NCBI GenBank assembly: GCA_028280225.1
Contig: JANQMF010000026.1
Location: 51,210 to 115,209 of the forward strand
Direction of reading: 5' to 3'
DNA length: 64,000 nucleotides
Source of the DNA: Pseudomonadales bacterium
GTDB taxonomy: Bacteria > Pseudomonadota > Gammaproteobacteria > Pseudomonadales > Azotimanducaceae
Below are positions 53,530-62,698 of this stretch, one piece after another. A program made the translations under genes and the position numbers. Each line of letters begins with the position of its first letter. Positions within the stretch are counted from its first letter, which is position 1. The notes below the pieces were generated by a model. The model ran no database searches, was not told where the DNA came from, and saw nothing but the letters and a program-made list of their open reading frames with translations.

Positions 53530-54734
53530 GATGAGGATTGGCCAAGTTGTGGTGTTTCGGCCACTCTATTGTCCGGCTGACTGAGTGGTGGTGATGCCGT
53601 TTCCACCGGCCGTACCGCCATGCCCTCAATCGCGTTGGTGATGGTGGAAAGGCAGACGGTATCACCGTTTTCTATGCCGTGGGTGACATAAACCTCTTCG
53701 CCGACAATGCGTAGAATGTGTACGTCCCGAAATGCCAGCCGATTGCCTTCGTCAATGACGTAAACCTGATTATTGCTCTGAATGGCTGACCGGGGCAAAA
53801 CAAAGACGCCGTCTATCACCCTGCCGAGAATTTCCGCCTCGACAAATAAGCCCACGGATAGTGGGGGGCGGTCTGCCTTTGACTCATACGGTGAATCCAC
53901 CCGAGCCACAATGTTGATCATCCGGGTTTGCGGATCCAGCTCACCTTCGGTGCGGACAATACGGCTTTCCCAGGTATGTGTTGTACCGGCAAACTCCGCT
54001 CTCAGGGTGGCTGTGGGCAACAGTTGCTCCACATGGGTGTTATTCAGAGGCATTTGCAAAAACGCCAGCTCTTCGTCGTGTACCGGCAGGCGCACCTCAG
54101 CATAGTCGGTGGCGTACAGCATGGCCACCGCCTGCCCGCGGTTAACAAATTGGCCCACGTCAACGCGTTCGGTGCGAACCCGGCCGTCATAGGGAGCGGT
54201 GATGCGCGTTCGGGTCAAATCCCTTTGTGCCTTGGCCAGCCGGGCACGGCTTTCGCGCAAGGTGGCTTGCGCAAAACGTAGACGATTCAATGCCTCGTCG
54301 CGTAGTGATTCGCTGGTCGATTGTTTGCGTGCAAGATTCTGCTGACGGGTGTGCGCTCGCCTGGCACTGGTCAACTCACTTTCCGCGGAAGCCACCGCAG
54401 CCTGGGCTTGTTCCACGGCAACCTGGTAATCCAACGGGTCAATGGCCAGCAATTGCTCACCCTGTTGAAAAAAACCGCCGGAAACCATGGCGGGGGAAAT
54501 TTGCACAATTCGTCCGGACACTTCTGGCACCAGCTCACTTTCAGTGCGGGGCAGCACGGTGCCGTGGGTAATGGAGGTCATCTGCACGGTCCGCGACGTT
54601 GCGCTCCAGGTTCTGACCAGGGGTGAGTTGGTGGGTGGGGCCTGGGGTTCCAGCTTGGGTCCCGTGACGACAATCAAACCCGCCAGTCCAAACCCGGCAA
54701 CCAGAATTAATAGGGGTAGCACAATTTTTTTCAT
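53526..54734 (-). CDS. RND efflux periplasmic adaptor
   Basis: A 402-aa membrane fusion protein. The N-terminal transmembrane/signal segment is 'IVLPLLILVAGFGLAGLIVV'. Then come the barrel-sandwich lipoyl halves ('VPEVSGRIVQISPAMVSGGF', 'ITAPYDGRVRTERVDVGQFV'), the alpha-hairpin between them ('VEQAQAAVASAESELTSARR'), and the beta-barrel and membrane-proximal domains ('GVFVLPRSAIQSNNQVYVID'). It links the permease downstream to an outer-membrane channel. 7 nt separate it from the TetR gene upstream, so the three genes form one operon. Confidence 0.94.
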   Translation of the reverse strand: MKKIVLPLLILVAGFGLAGLIVVTGPKLEPQAPPTNSPLVRTWSATSRTVQMTSITHGTVLPRTESELVPEVSGRIVQISPAMVSGGFFQQGEQLLAIDPLDYQVAVEQAQAAVASAESELTSARRAHTRQQNLARKQSTSESLRDEALNRLRFAQATLRESRARLAKAQRDLTRTRITAPYDGRVRTERVDVGQFVNRGQAVAMLYATDYAEVRLPVHDEELAFLQMPLNNTHVEQLLPTATLRAEFAGTTHTWESRIVRTEGELDPQTRMINIVARVDSPYESKADRPPLSVGLFVEAEILGRVIDGVFVLPRSAIQSNNQVYVIDEGNRLAFRDVHILRIVGEEVYVTHGIENGDTVCLSTITNAIEGMAVRPVETASPPLSQPDNRVAETPQLGQSSS

Positions 54735-54741
54735 AACCTGC

Positions 54742-55410
54742 CTAACAACTTATCCCTGTTTTGAATTTGTGTCTGCCCGCGTTAACGCCGGCACCTTGTT
54801 CAAGCCCGGCGGTGACAAAGTCCACCAGCCGCTCCAACCCCTCGATAAATTCTTCCGGTGCGCTGGATACACCCATGGGGCTATTGAATCTAAGCAGTTG
54901 AATCATCGATCCGATCATAAAATGAAAACGCCAGTGCAACTCTTCGTCGCTCACATCCGTCATTGCCCGGGCAAGGGCAGCCTGATAACGCCGGGCCACT
55001 TCAGTGAATTCGGTTTCCAGCATGGGTTTGCTCAGCGAATCCGGTTCGCCATATACGCGGCCCACCAGATTAGGCAGAACAGCAATCACTTCATCGTTGG
55101 GATCGGAGTAGAGGGGATTTAAGAAAGCTTTTATGATCATGCGCACGGTGGGTACTTGATGATCAGCCTCCAACGCATCCAGCGCCGCCAGACGTGCCCG
55201 GCTCACCGGTGCCGCCCGCCGGTGAAAGACCGCGGCAAAAAGCCCTTTTTTTGAGCCGAAGTGGTAGTGGGTGGCGGCAAGATTAACCTTTGCCCGCTGT
55301 GCCACCGCGCGCAGGGACGTCCCGGCATAACCGTGTTCTATGAACAGGGTTTCCGCGGCGTCCAGTATTTTTTCCCGGGTATTGGACGGGTTTGCAGCTG
55401 CTTCAGCCAA
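54742..55410 (-). CDS. TetR family regulator of the adjoining RND pump
   Basis: A 222-aa repressor: HTH in 'TREKILDAAETLFIEHGYAG' and 'AQRAKVNLAATHYHFGSKKG'. Start choice: an in-frame ATG at 55473 lies inside a 34-bp palindrome and upstream of the predicted promoter's transcription start, so it cannot be used by that transcript; TTG 55410 (MAEAAANPSNTREK) has AGGAG 10 nt upstream. First gene of the TetR-adaptor-permease operon, with 7 nt to the next gene, so it represses its own operon via the palindrome. A lipid-like or aromatic inducer is likely. Confidence 0.87.
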   Translation of the reverse strand: MAEAAANPSNTREKILDAAETLFIEHGYAGTSLRAVAQRAKVNLAATHYHFGSKKGLFAAVFHRRAAPVSRARLAALDALEADHQVPTVRMIIKAFLNPLYSDPNDEVIAVLPNLVGRVYGEPDSLSKPMLETEFTEVARRYQAALARAMTDVSDEELHWRFHFMIGSMIQLLRFNSPMGVSSAPEEFIEGLERLVDFVTAGLEQGAGVNAGRHKFKTGISC

Positions 55411-55445
55411 GTAGACGGTGCTCCTGTGGATAAACTGTACCGGCA

Positions 55446-55494
55446 AATATAGCAGAAATGCCCATTCATTCAAACGACCGTTTGAATGAATGGG
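55446..55494 (-). promoter_or_regulatory. Promoter and palindromic operator of the TetR-RND operon
   Basis: Palindrome with perfect 16-nt arms (55461-55476 and 55479-55494) and a 2-nt centre, containing CAAACG...CGTTTG. The minus-strand promoter overlaps it: -35 TTGAAT at 55473-55468, 16-nt spacing, -10 TATATT at 55451-55446. Transcription would start near 55439, leaving a 29-nt leader to the TTG start of the TetR gene. The right arm also abuts the upstream region of the divergent acyl-CoA dehydrogenase (55616), which may be co-regulated. Confidence 0.85.
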
Positions 55495-55615
55495 CTATGT
55501 ATAAACAGGGGTTTGAATTTGGGTGCCGGTGGTCCTGGTCCAATGGCTTATTGTTCCGGATAGCTGCTGTGGTAACTTGTTGACCAGAATGTCGGTAAGG
55601 GGCTTGGGGGGAATT

Positions 55616-56809
55616 GTGTTGGAAGATTTTCGTGCCGAAACCAGAGCTTGGCTTGAACACAACTGCCCTGGGAGTATGCGCACCCGGATGGTCCCGGGGG
55701 AGCAGGTTAATGGGGGCAGCAAACGGCGGAGTACCCACCCGGATGCTTATCTGTGGTTGGAGCGGATGGCCGGAAAAGGCTGGACTGTGCCCACGTGGCC
55801 CGAAGAATACGGTGGAGCCGGATTAGACAAGGACCACTTTGTCGTGCTGGTGGAGGAACTGCAGCGAATTCAGGCGCGTCCTCCGCTGTTGGGCATGGGG
55901 GTGACCATGCTCGGCCCAACCTTACTTGAGTATGGTACCCACGCGCAGAAGCTTAAGCACTTGCCGGCCATTGCCCGGGGTGAGGTGGCATGGTGTCAAG
56001 GTTATAGCGAACCGGGAGCAGGATCTGACCTTGCCGGGCTGCAAACCAAGGCTGAGGACAAGGGTGACCATTACTTGATTAATGGTGCAAAAATCTGGAC
56101 CTCCGGGGCTAACCACGCGGATTGGATGTTCGCCCTGGTGCGCACCAATCCCAAGGCACCCAAACATCAGGGTATCAGTTTTTTGTTGCTCTCCATGGAC
56201 AGCCCCGGTGTGGAAACCAAACCCATTGTCATGCTCAACGGCAGTTCACCCTTTTGCCAGACCTTCTTGACGGATGTCAAAGTTCCGAAGGAGGATCTGG
56301 TGCATGAAGTCGACAAAGGCTGGGCTGTCGGTAAGCGATTGTTGCAACACGAGCGGTCCGGCTTAGCGGCGTTGGCTAACGGTACCCATGCCGGACCCAT
56401 GGAGCGGATAAAACCCGCACTGACCTTACCCAAGCTGGCCCAGTCCTATTTGTCTGCCGGCGAAGCCATCGAAGCAAAACTGCGCCAGGACATTGTTGTC
56501 AATGAAATGTTACGGGATGCCCTGGGCTTAACGCAGAAGCGGGCGGTAGAAGAGTCACAAGCTAACACACCCGGGGCGGCAACCTCTATTTTTAAGTACG
56601 TTGAGGCTGAGTATGTTAAGGCTCAGCTGGAACTTCAGCTGCAGATTCGCGGGCATCAGGGGGTCGGGTGGGAAGGTCAGGGGTTCAGCGGGGAAGAGTT
56701 GGCCATGGCGCGCCTGTGGCTGGAGGCTAAATCCATCTCCATTGCCGGGGGGTCTAATGAGGTGCAGCTGAACATCATTGCCAAACGCGTCCTGGGGCTG
56801 CCGGATTGA
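55616..56809 (+). CDS. Acyl-CoA dehydrogenase
   Basis: A 397-aa FAD enzyme. 'WCQGYSEPGAGSDLAGLQTK', 'GAKIWTSGANHADWMFALVR' and the C-terminal 'SIAGGSNEVQLNIIAKRVLG' are diagnostic. It is closely similar in motifs to the dehydrogenase at 45535, but its partner gene is missing. Start: the frame is open up to 55523, but GTG 55616 sits 4 nt after a GGGGGG tract and TTG 55619 follows; GTG is chosen. Divergent from the TetR-RND operon, with the operator in between. Confidence 0.92.
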   Translation: MLEDFRAETRAWLEHNCPGSMRTRMVPGEQVNGGSKRRSTHPDAYLWLERMAGKGWTVPTWPEEYGGAGLDKDHFVVLVEELQRIQARPPLLGMGVTMLGPTLLEYGTHAQKLKHLPAIARGEVAWCQGYSEPGAGSDLAGLQTKAEDKGDHYLINGAKIWTSGANHADWMFALVRTNPKAPKHQGISFLLLSMDSPGVETKPIVMLNGSSPFCQTFLTDVKVPKEDLVHEVDKGWAVGKRLLQHERSGLAALANGTHAGPMERIKPALTLPKLAQSYLSAGEAIEAKLRQDIVVNEMLRDALGLTQKRAVEESQANTPGAATSIFKYVEAEYVKAQLELQLQIRGHQGVGWEGQGFSGEELAMARLWLEAKSISIAGGSNEVQLNIIAKRVLGLPD

Positions 56810-56859
56810 CCGGTACCCGCCTGGCCAGCCAGTGGCGCTGAAGAATTGTGGGATGGCCG

Positions 56860-57297
56860 TCAGGGCCCGACCGGGCCAAGTCGCTTGCCCAGGCTGACCC
56901 GGTCTTCAATCTCGTACCCGGCAGCCTGGTAGAATGCCAGGGCACTCTTGTTGTCTGCCCGCACCTGAATATTCAATTTTGGGCAACCTAGTTGAACCAG
57001 ACTTTGTTCCGCCTGGTGCATCAACACCGTGGCCACACCCTGACGTTGTGCATCGGGGTGACAGGCCATTTTATGAATCCAGCCCCGCACCCCGTCGAAG
57101 CCGGCCAGCACCGTACCCACCAGCTTTTCTTCAAGGAGGCAAACAAAAAAGAGTTCACCCTGGATTGTCAGCTTAGTTCGGATAACGTCCGCGGGCTTGT
57201 TCCAGGGTGGGTCCGTGGCGAATACTGTCTCCCAAAGGCTGATCACGGCTGCCGTATCGGTATCCCGGAACGGTCTTACGAGGTATGGGCTGGACAT
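56860..57297 (-). CDS. GNAT family acetyltransferase (YpeA-like)
   Basis: A 145-aa N-acetyltransferase. The acetyl-CoA pyrophosphate loop is R-x-x-G-x-A in 'DAQRQGVATVLMHQAEQ', preceded by strand beta-4 'GWIHKMACHP' and followed by 'LNIQVRADNKSALAFYQAAG', which is the beta-5/alpha-4 element. The arrangement matches YpeA/YhbS-type proteins of unknown substrate. AAGGAAGG lies before ATG 57297. It lies downstream of the RND permease on the same strand (45-nt gap), and could be read with that operon. Confidence 0.9.
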   Translation of the reverse strand: MSSPYLVRPFRDTDTAAVISLWETVFATDPPWNKPADVIRTKLTIQGELFFVCLLEEKLVGTVLAGFDGVRGWIHKMACHPDAQRQGVATVLMHQAEQSLVQLGCPKLNIQVRADNKSALAFYQAAGYEIEDRVSLGKRLGPVGP

Positions 57298-57342
57298 GGT
57301 GGCCTTCCTTAAACAGACAGCCTACCGCCCGCCCGGAAAAAA

Positions 57343-60300
57343 TCAAACCCGCGAACCGCCGGAGGCCACTTTAGCCACCGGCACACCGGCAAGTTCCTGG
57401 GCCGGCAGAGTGGATACGCTGACATCACCACCGGGTTGGGCGGCAGCCTCATTAGTCTTGCGGGTCAGCACGTAGACCGTGGGCACCAGATACAGGGCAA
57501 TGATTGCCGACCCGGCGACACCACCGGCGATGGCAGTGGCCAGGGGTGGCCAGAACGTGCCCCCGGCGACAATCAGGGGCACAAAGCCGCCGATGGTGGT
57601 CACCGTAGTGGAGACAATGTGTCTGGTCGCATCGACAACGGTGTCCGCAACATTGTCAATTTCCGCACCGGGGGCCTTGGCCTTAAGGGCGGATAACACA
57701 ATAATGGCCCCGTTTATGGCCAGGCCCATCATGCCCAGGGAGCCGATCAGGGCCATGTAACCAAATGGGTAGCCGAATAACCGCACACCGAACAAGGCCA
57801 GCCCCAGGCTCAGCAGAGCAATTCCGCCAATCAACGCAGCCTGGCGAAAAGAGTTGAGGGAGAGGATGACCACAGCCGCCATGGCAAGAGCGAAAAACAA
57901 GAACATGGACACGATATTACCCATGGACTCAGCACTTTGTTCCGCCTCACCGCCAAACTGGAGCTGATAGCCGCTGGGCAGGGTATAACCCGCGGCATTC
58001 AGTTCATTCTTAATTTGTGCAAGCACGCCGGCGGGTAGGGTAAAGGGGATGAGGAAAGCCTGTACGGTGCTCACCCGCTGGCCCTGGTGGCGGTCGATGG
58101 CGGAAGCGGTCGGCACCAGCTTCCATTCACCAAGCTGATTAAGGGGTATGCCGCTGCCGCCGGACGTCAAAAGAGGCAAGCTGGTGAGGTTGGCCAGATT
58201 GTTGCGGTAAGCATCCGCCACGCGCACGCGAACCGGCAGTTCCGTGCTGCCTTCCTGTACCGTGCCGGCGGTGCTGCCCATCAAAGCCGAATTCAACAGC
58301 GTAGCCAAGGTGCCGGTTGATAAGCCGGCCTGGGCAGAAGCATTTTCGTTAGGCACAAATGATAATTTAGGCTCCATGGTGGATAAGGTGGCTCTGGTAT
58401 AGGTCACACCGGGAATGGTGGCCATAATGGCTCTGAGGCGTTCCGACTGCTGCCGCAAAACTTCCAGATCCGGGCCCATTATGCGCGCCTCGATGGGGGC
58501 ATCGGTGGGTGGGCCTTGCTCAAAGGGGATGGCCAGAATTTCCGCTTCGGGCAGTGCCTGGGCCAGGGTTTGCTGCAACTGGGGTAAAATGTCCAGGGTT
58601 GCCTGGGCATGGGTGGTATTTACCCAGGCGGAAGCAAAGCTGGATACGCGTTCGTTTAAGGAAATGACATTGTAGAAGACCCGGGGTGCTCCTTCACCCA
58701 ACGTCCAGTATACGTCGCGGACTTCGGGATTTGCCCGTAACACGGCATCTGCCCGGGCTGCGGCTGCACGAGTTTCGTGGATGGAACTGTGTGCCGGCAG
58801 GGCAAGTTGGATCTGAAACTGATTCCGGTCCACCGGCGGGAAAAACTGTTGGGTCAGGGTGGGTGCCAGGGCAAAACCGATGGCGGGTAAAATACACGCT
58901 ACGCCGATGCCGACAACCGGTTTTTGGATGGCGGCTTTTACCGAGGCGCGGTATTGCGCGGTAAGCCCCCGGTGACTGAAACCGGATTGCCACCATCGAT
59001 GACCGGTCCGGCTGGGCCAACGTTTTTCCAGAAAACCGGCAATACTGGGTACCACAGTCATGGCCAACAGAAATGAGCTGGCCACGGACAAAGCAACCGT
59101 GACGCCAAGCGTGCCGGTAAAATCTCCCACCCCGCCCGGGGACATGGCAATGGGCATAAAGGCAAAAACCGTGGTTGCGGTGGAGGCGCCCAGGGGAATC
59201 AGCAGGTGTTGCACCGACCGGGCAATGGCGTCGCTGATGGGCACGCTCCGGGCGCGGCGCAGCTTGTAGTCTTCCACTACCACAATGGCGTTGTCGATCA
59301 GCAAGCCAAGAGAAATAATGAGTCCGGTAACCGACATCTGGTGTAAGGGGATGTCCAGAAGCTGCATGCCGATCAGCACCATGGCGGCGGACAGGGGTAA
59401 GGCTACACCCACGGTGAGTGCCGAGCGCACACCCATGAACCAGATCAGGACCAGCAGTACAATAATCAAGGCAAAGACGAGGTTGGTGCCCAGATCATTC
59501 ATGCGCTGGCCGGTATAGTCACCCTGGTTGTAGACCACCTTAAGTTCAAGACTGGTGGGCAGGGTACTGCGAAAGCGTTCGATCTCAGCCAGAGCGGCAC
59601 CGGTCCAGGTTGCTATTTGACGGCCCGGCTGCATTTTTGCATTGATTAAGACCACGGGTGTGTTCCGGTGCAGGGCCATGGACCGGGGGGGTGACACCCG
59701 GTGCTTGGAGACTTGCGCTACGTCGGAAACCCGCAGGGCGCTGCCACCGGCGGAGGTGCCCAGGGGAATCGCGGCGATACGCTCGGGAGAATCCAATTCA
59801 GCTTCTACTTCAACCAGGATATCGGTTGCTGAACTGCGCAGACGTCCGGATGGAGACTTGGTGTCAGCTTGACGGATCCGTTGGGCAACCTGTTCGGTGG
59901 TGAGGTGTACGTTGGCCAGGCGATAGGGGTCAACGGCCACCAGAACCTCTTCTTCCGCTTCCCCCCAGGATTCCGCTATTTCTGTTCCGGGCAGATTGGC
60001 TAAGCGCAGGCGCAGGGACTCCGCCATCCGGGACATTAAATTGAGCTGAATGGGTGCAGTGCCTTGCCAACTCAAGGCGAGAATGACCGTGGACGCCAGT
60101 GGTTTGTTAAGCGTCAGTTCGGGTTCAGTGGCCTCTGGGGGCAGGGTGGGGGCAATGTCACCCAACTCATCGCGTACCTCGGACCAGATGGACGCCACCT
60201 CATCAGCGCTGATGTGATCGTACAGTTCGACACCCACCACGGATGTACCCGCCTTTGAGGATGAGGTGATCTCCTTGATCTCCGGCACTTCCCGTAGCGC

Positions 60301-60504
60301 CGTTTCGATAGGTTCACTGACCAACGACTCCATGCGTGATGCCGTTGCGCCGGGAAGAAAGGTATTCACCCGGGCCCAGCGTTCGGTCATGGTTGGGTCT
60401 TCCTGGCGGGCCAGGCTGAGGAAGGCCATGGCGCCCAAAACCACCACTGTGACGACCAGTAACAGGGTGAGGCGCGGATTGGTATAAAAGGTATTTGCTT
60501 GCAT
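57343..60504 (-). CDS. RND efflux transporter permease
   Basis: A 1053-aa AcrB-superfamily permease. The first helix 'FYTNPRLTLLLVVTVVVLGA' leads to 'SLARQEDPTMTERWARVNTF', a segment seen in the TriC/VexF-like subgroup that differs from the classical AcrB. 'LLIDNAIVVVEDY' is the TM4 proton-relay region with a single D then N (canonical D-D), and TM10-12 repeat in the C-terminal half. Start ATG 60504 is chosen with AAAGG 6 nt upstream; a longer frame to 60606 overlaps the adaptor gene. One nt separates it from the adaptor's stop codon. Confidence 0.94.
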   Translation of the reverse strand: MQANTFYTNPRLTLLLVVTVVVLGAMAFLSLARQEDPTMTERWARVNTFLPGATASRMESLVSEPIETALREVPEIKEITSSSKAGTSVVGVELYDHISADEVASIWSEVRDELGDIAPTLPPEATEPELTLNKPLASTVILALSWQGTAPIQLNLMSRMAESLRLRLANLPGTEIAESWGEAEEEVLVAVDPYRLANVHLTTEQVAQRIRQADTKSPSGRLRSSATDILVEVEAELDSPERIAAIPLGTSAGGSALRVSDVAQVSKHRVSPPRSMALHRNTPVVLINAKMQPGRQIATWTGAALAEIERFRSTLPTSLELKVVYNQGDYTGQRMNDLGTNLVFALIIVLLVLIWFMGVRSALTVGVALPLSAAMVLIGMQLLDIPLHQMSVTGLIISLGLLIDNAIVVVEDYKLRRARSVPISDAIARSVQHLLIPLGASTATTVFAFMPIAMSPGGVGDFTGTLGVTVALSVASSFLLAMTVVPSIAGFLEKRWPSRTGHRWWQSGFSHRGLTAQYRASVKAAIQKPVVGIGVACILPAIGFALAPTLTQQFFPPVDRNQFQIQLALPAHSSIHETRAAAARADAVLRANPEVRDVYWTLGEGAPRVFYNVISLNERVSSFASAWVNTTHAQATLDILPQLQQTLAQALPEAEILAIPFEQGPPTDAPIEARIMGPDLEVLRQQSERLRAIMATIPGVTYTRATLSTMEPKLSFVPNENASAQAGLSTGTLATLLNSALMGSTAGTVQEGSTELPVRVRVADAYRNNLANLTSLPLLTSGGSGIPLNQLGEWKLVPTASAIDRHQGQRVSTVQAFLIPFTLPAGVLAQIKNELNAAGYTLPSGYQLQFGGEAEQSAESMGNIVSMFLFFALAMAAVVILSLNSFRQAALIGGIALLSLGLALFGVRLFGYPFGYMALIGSLGMMGLAINGAIIVLSALKAKAPGAEIDNVADTVVDATRHIVSTTVTTIGGFVPLIVAGGTFWPPLATAIAGGVAGSAIIALYLVPTVYVLTRKTNEAAAQPGGDVSVSTLPAQELAGVPVAKVASGGSRV

Positions 60505-60505
60505 G

Positions 60506-61645
60506 TCAGCCTTTGAATGCCACCGGCGTAACCCGTTGTCCGGGCACCACCCGCTGTACGCCGGCGCGAACGATGCGATCCTCATCAGACAGAGTGCCCC
60601 TGGCAAATACGCGCTGGGCTTCGGTATGCACCACGTCCACCAGACGGCGCTCCACCGTGTTGTTGGCGTTGATTACCATGACTCCCCACAAACCCCGCTC
60701 CCCGGCGGTCAACGCGCTGATGGGCAGCCAAAATCCGGGCTCCTGGACGGACTCCGCCACCTGCATCTCAACAACAGCACCCAGGGGAATGTTGGCGTCC
60801 AGATTTAACACGGCGGTAAGGGTACGGGTGGCCGGGTCAACTTCCGGCAGAATAGTGGACAAGGTGGCGGCAAAGTTCTGTTGTTGCCACACCAGGGTGT
60901 AAGCGCCACCGGGTTCCATTTGCTGTGCCAGATGGGTGGGTATGCCAACGTGAGCCTCAATCTGATCGTTTTCCACCAGGCGTAAAACCGGTTGCCCCGG
61001 ACCCACTTGGGCACCTTCGTCCACATACCGGGTTTGAATGGTGCCGGTAAACGGGGCGGTGACGGTTGCTTCCGCCAGTTCGGCCAACCTTGCGCCGCGA
61101 CTGGCTATGGCCCGTTGCAGGCTGGATCGGGCGACATCCAATTGTGCCCGTTTGGCCCCCAGGGCAAGATTAGCCTCATCATAAGTCTGTCTTGAGGTAT
61201 GGCCCTTGACCAGCAGCCGGCGCAGGCGTTGTTCGGTGTTGACGGCAAGCTGGGTGTCTGCCTCCGCAGCCTTCAAACTGGCCTTGGCAAAGGCCACGTC
61301 GGCATCAGCTTCCCGTACCGCTGCGTTCAGGGTGTCTTGATTTAAGGTTGCCAGCAGTTGGCCGGTGTGCACGGTGACACCCACGTCAATTTTGACCTCG
61401 GCAATTTCGCCACCCCGCTTAAAACCCAATTCGGCACTGCGGGTGGGGATGACCCGGCCGGCATAGGTTCTGTGGGTGGTGAAGTGGGAGGCTTGTTTGA
61501 CGGTTACAAAAGAGACGTTAATACCGGCGTGAGCATCCGTGGCCCACATCAGGGCGCCTAGCTGCAAGGTGATAACCGTGGCGGCGATGAGGATGAAGCG
61601 CCACCGGTGATCTTGCAAATTACGTTTTATCATTCGGGCGTGCAT
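60506..61645 (-). CDS. RND efflux periplasmic adaptor
   Basis: A 379-aa membrane fusion protein with a transmembrane signal ('FILIAATVITLQLGALMWAT'). Barrel-sandwich halves ('LGFKRGGEIAEVKIDVGVTV' and 'VTAPFTGTIQTRYVDEGAQV') flank an alpha-hairpin, and 'GFWLPISALTAGERGLWGVM' lies in the C-terminal domain. Start ATG 61645 has AGGA 7 nt upstream and leaves a normal signal; the frame continues 55 codons further up across the predicted promoter and operator, so the longer version is rejected. Operon with the permease downstream; regulated by the divergent TetR gene at 61866. Confidence 0.92.
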   Translation of the reverse strand: MHARMIKRNLQDHRWRFILIAATVITLQLGALMWATDAHAGINVSFVTVKQASHFTTHRTYAGRVIPTRSAELGFKRGGEIAEVKIDVGVTVHTGQLLATLNQDTLNAAVREADADVAFAKASLKAAEADTQLAVNTEQRLRRLLVKGHTSRQTYDEANLALGAKRAQLDVARSSLQRAIASRGARLAELAEATVTAPFTGTIQTRYVDEGAQVGPGQPVLRLVENDQIEAHVGIPTHLAQQMEPGGAYTLVWQQQNFAATLSTILPEVDPATRTLTAVLNLDANIPLGAVVEMQVAESVQEPGFWLPISALTAGERGLWGVMVINANNTVERRLVDVVHTEAQRVFARGTLSDEDRIVRAGVQRVVPGQRVTPVAFKG

Positions 61646-61678
61646 GGCCAAATCCTGGTTGGTGGATAGCTGAATCAA

Positions 61679-61735
61679 ATGTTGACGATGAACACATTGG
61701 ATGGATAATATACGCAATGTGTTCAATGTCAACAT
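61679..61735 (-). promoter_or_regulatory. Promoter and operator of the second RND operon
   Basis: Inverted repeat with 21-nt arms (61679-61699 and 61715-61735, 19 of 21 matching) and a 15-nt spacer; the innermost 11 nt (TGAACACATTG) match perfectly. A minus-strand promoter lies in it: -35 TTGACA at 61732-61727, 16-nt spacing, -10 TATTAT at 61710-61705. The adaptor start is 60 nt downstream. The divergent TetR gene at 61866 is the expected repressor. Confidence 0.8.
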
Positions 61736-61865
61736 CAGTTTACGCGGTTGGCTGTGAAAAAAATTTGAAGGGGGAAGCAAATGTTTGACGACTGGGCAAA
61801 TGTTCACCAACAGGCAATAATGGCGTGGATGCCAACCGTGAAATTCTCATGACATTGAGCTTTTG

Positions 61866-62585
61866 ATGAAATCAAGCAAGGCGGCTATCGCCAAACCGAA
61901 GAATAGTTACCACCATGGTGAATTGCCCGGGGTGCTGATGGCCCTGGCCCTGGACCATATCGAAGCTTCGGGAACAGAAAAGCTGAGTTTACGGGCTCTG
62001 GCGCGTGAGGCGGGTGTTTCTCAGACCGCGCCGTATAGACACTTTCCCACCAAACGTTGTTTATTGGCCGCGTTGGCGACCAAGGGTTTTGTCTCGTTGC
62101 GCGAAAGCATGCGCCTGGCCATGGATGATGAACTGACGGTTCAGGGACGTTTTATTGCCATGGGTGAAGCCTATGTCCGCTTTGCCCTGGATAATCCAAC
62201 TACCTATCAATTGATGTTCGGGGCGGTGCTGGGGGATTTCTCCGACTACGACATGCTCCATGATGCAGCGGCCGAGAGTTACGATCAGGTCCTGGAAACC
62301 CTGCGGGCATTGATTGCCGAAAACAACCTCGACGAAGACCCGATGCACCTGGGGGGTGTGGTTTGGTCAGGGGTTCACGGCATGGCTTCGCTGTTGCTGC
62401 AGGGCAAGGAAAAGGCCGCGCTGGCTGATGCTTCAGCAAAAGCCGCGGCGGATGCCACGGTGCCGGAAGGGCCACCGCCGGCGGCTGAACCCCGGCCCAT
62501 ACCCAGTGCCCCTCAGTCGATAAGCTTGCTGGGTGCGGATATAAACAAATCCCTGCGCTCGATGTTTGGTCATTTGCTACGTTGA
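61866..62585 (+). CDS. TetR family regulator of the second RND pump
   Basis: A 239-aa regulator. HTH region 'SYHHGELPGVLMALALDHIE', 'LSLRALAREAGVSQTAPYRH' and 'FPTKRCLLAALATKGFVSLR' has the YHHG-Y-x-L signature of the TetR/WHG-type subgroup. The C-terminal domain carries a Pro/Ala-rich linker (about 195-215) before a final helix. ATG 61866 is used; a TTG three nt earlier gives one extra Met. It lies divergent from the adaptor-permease operon across the 61679-61735 operator. Confidence 0.9.
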   Translation: MKSSKAAIAKPKNSYHHGELPGVLMALALDHIEASGTEKLSLRALAREAGVSQTAPYRHFPTKRCLLAALATKGFVSLRESMRLAMDDELTVQGRFIAMGEAYVRFALDNPTTYQLMFGAVLGDFSDYDMLHDAAAESYDQVLETLRALIAENNLDEDPMHLGGVVWSGVHGMASLLLQGKEKAALADASAKAAADATVPEGPPPAAEPRPIPSAPQSISLLGADINKSLRSMFGHLLR

Positions 62586-62698
62586 CCTTCAATTGTTCGG
62601 TACCCCGGCCGGTGACTTTATCCCGGCCGGCGGCTTTGTCCCGGAATATGGCGCCATTTGGGTTAATATGGGACTTTTATTATAGAGGGCAGTGCTAG

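Noticed and set aside
55411..55473. N-terminal extension of the TetR protein to ATG 55473
   Set aside because: It lies in the operator and upstream of the predicted transcription start.
61646..61810. N-terminal extension of the second adaptor to 61810
   Set aside because: It would translate through the promoter/operator and place 55 residues before the signal peptide.
62601..62645. GC-rich CCCGGCCGG repeats before the DUF35 gene as a regulatory element
   Set aside because: The short repeats are self-complementary and common in high-GC sequence; no terminator or operator pattern could be argued.
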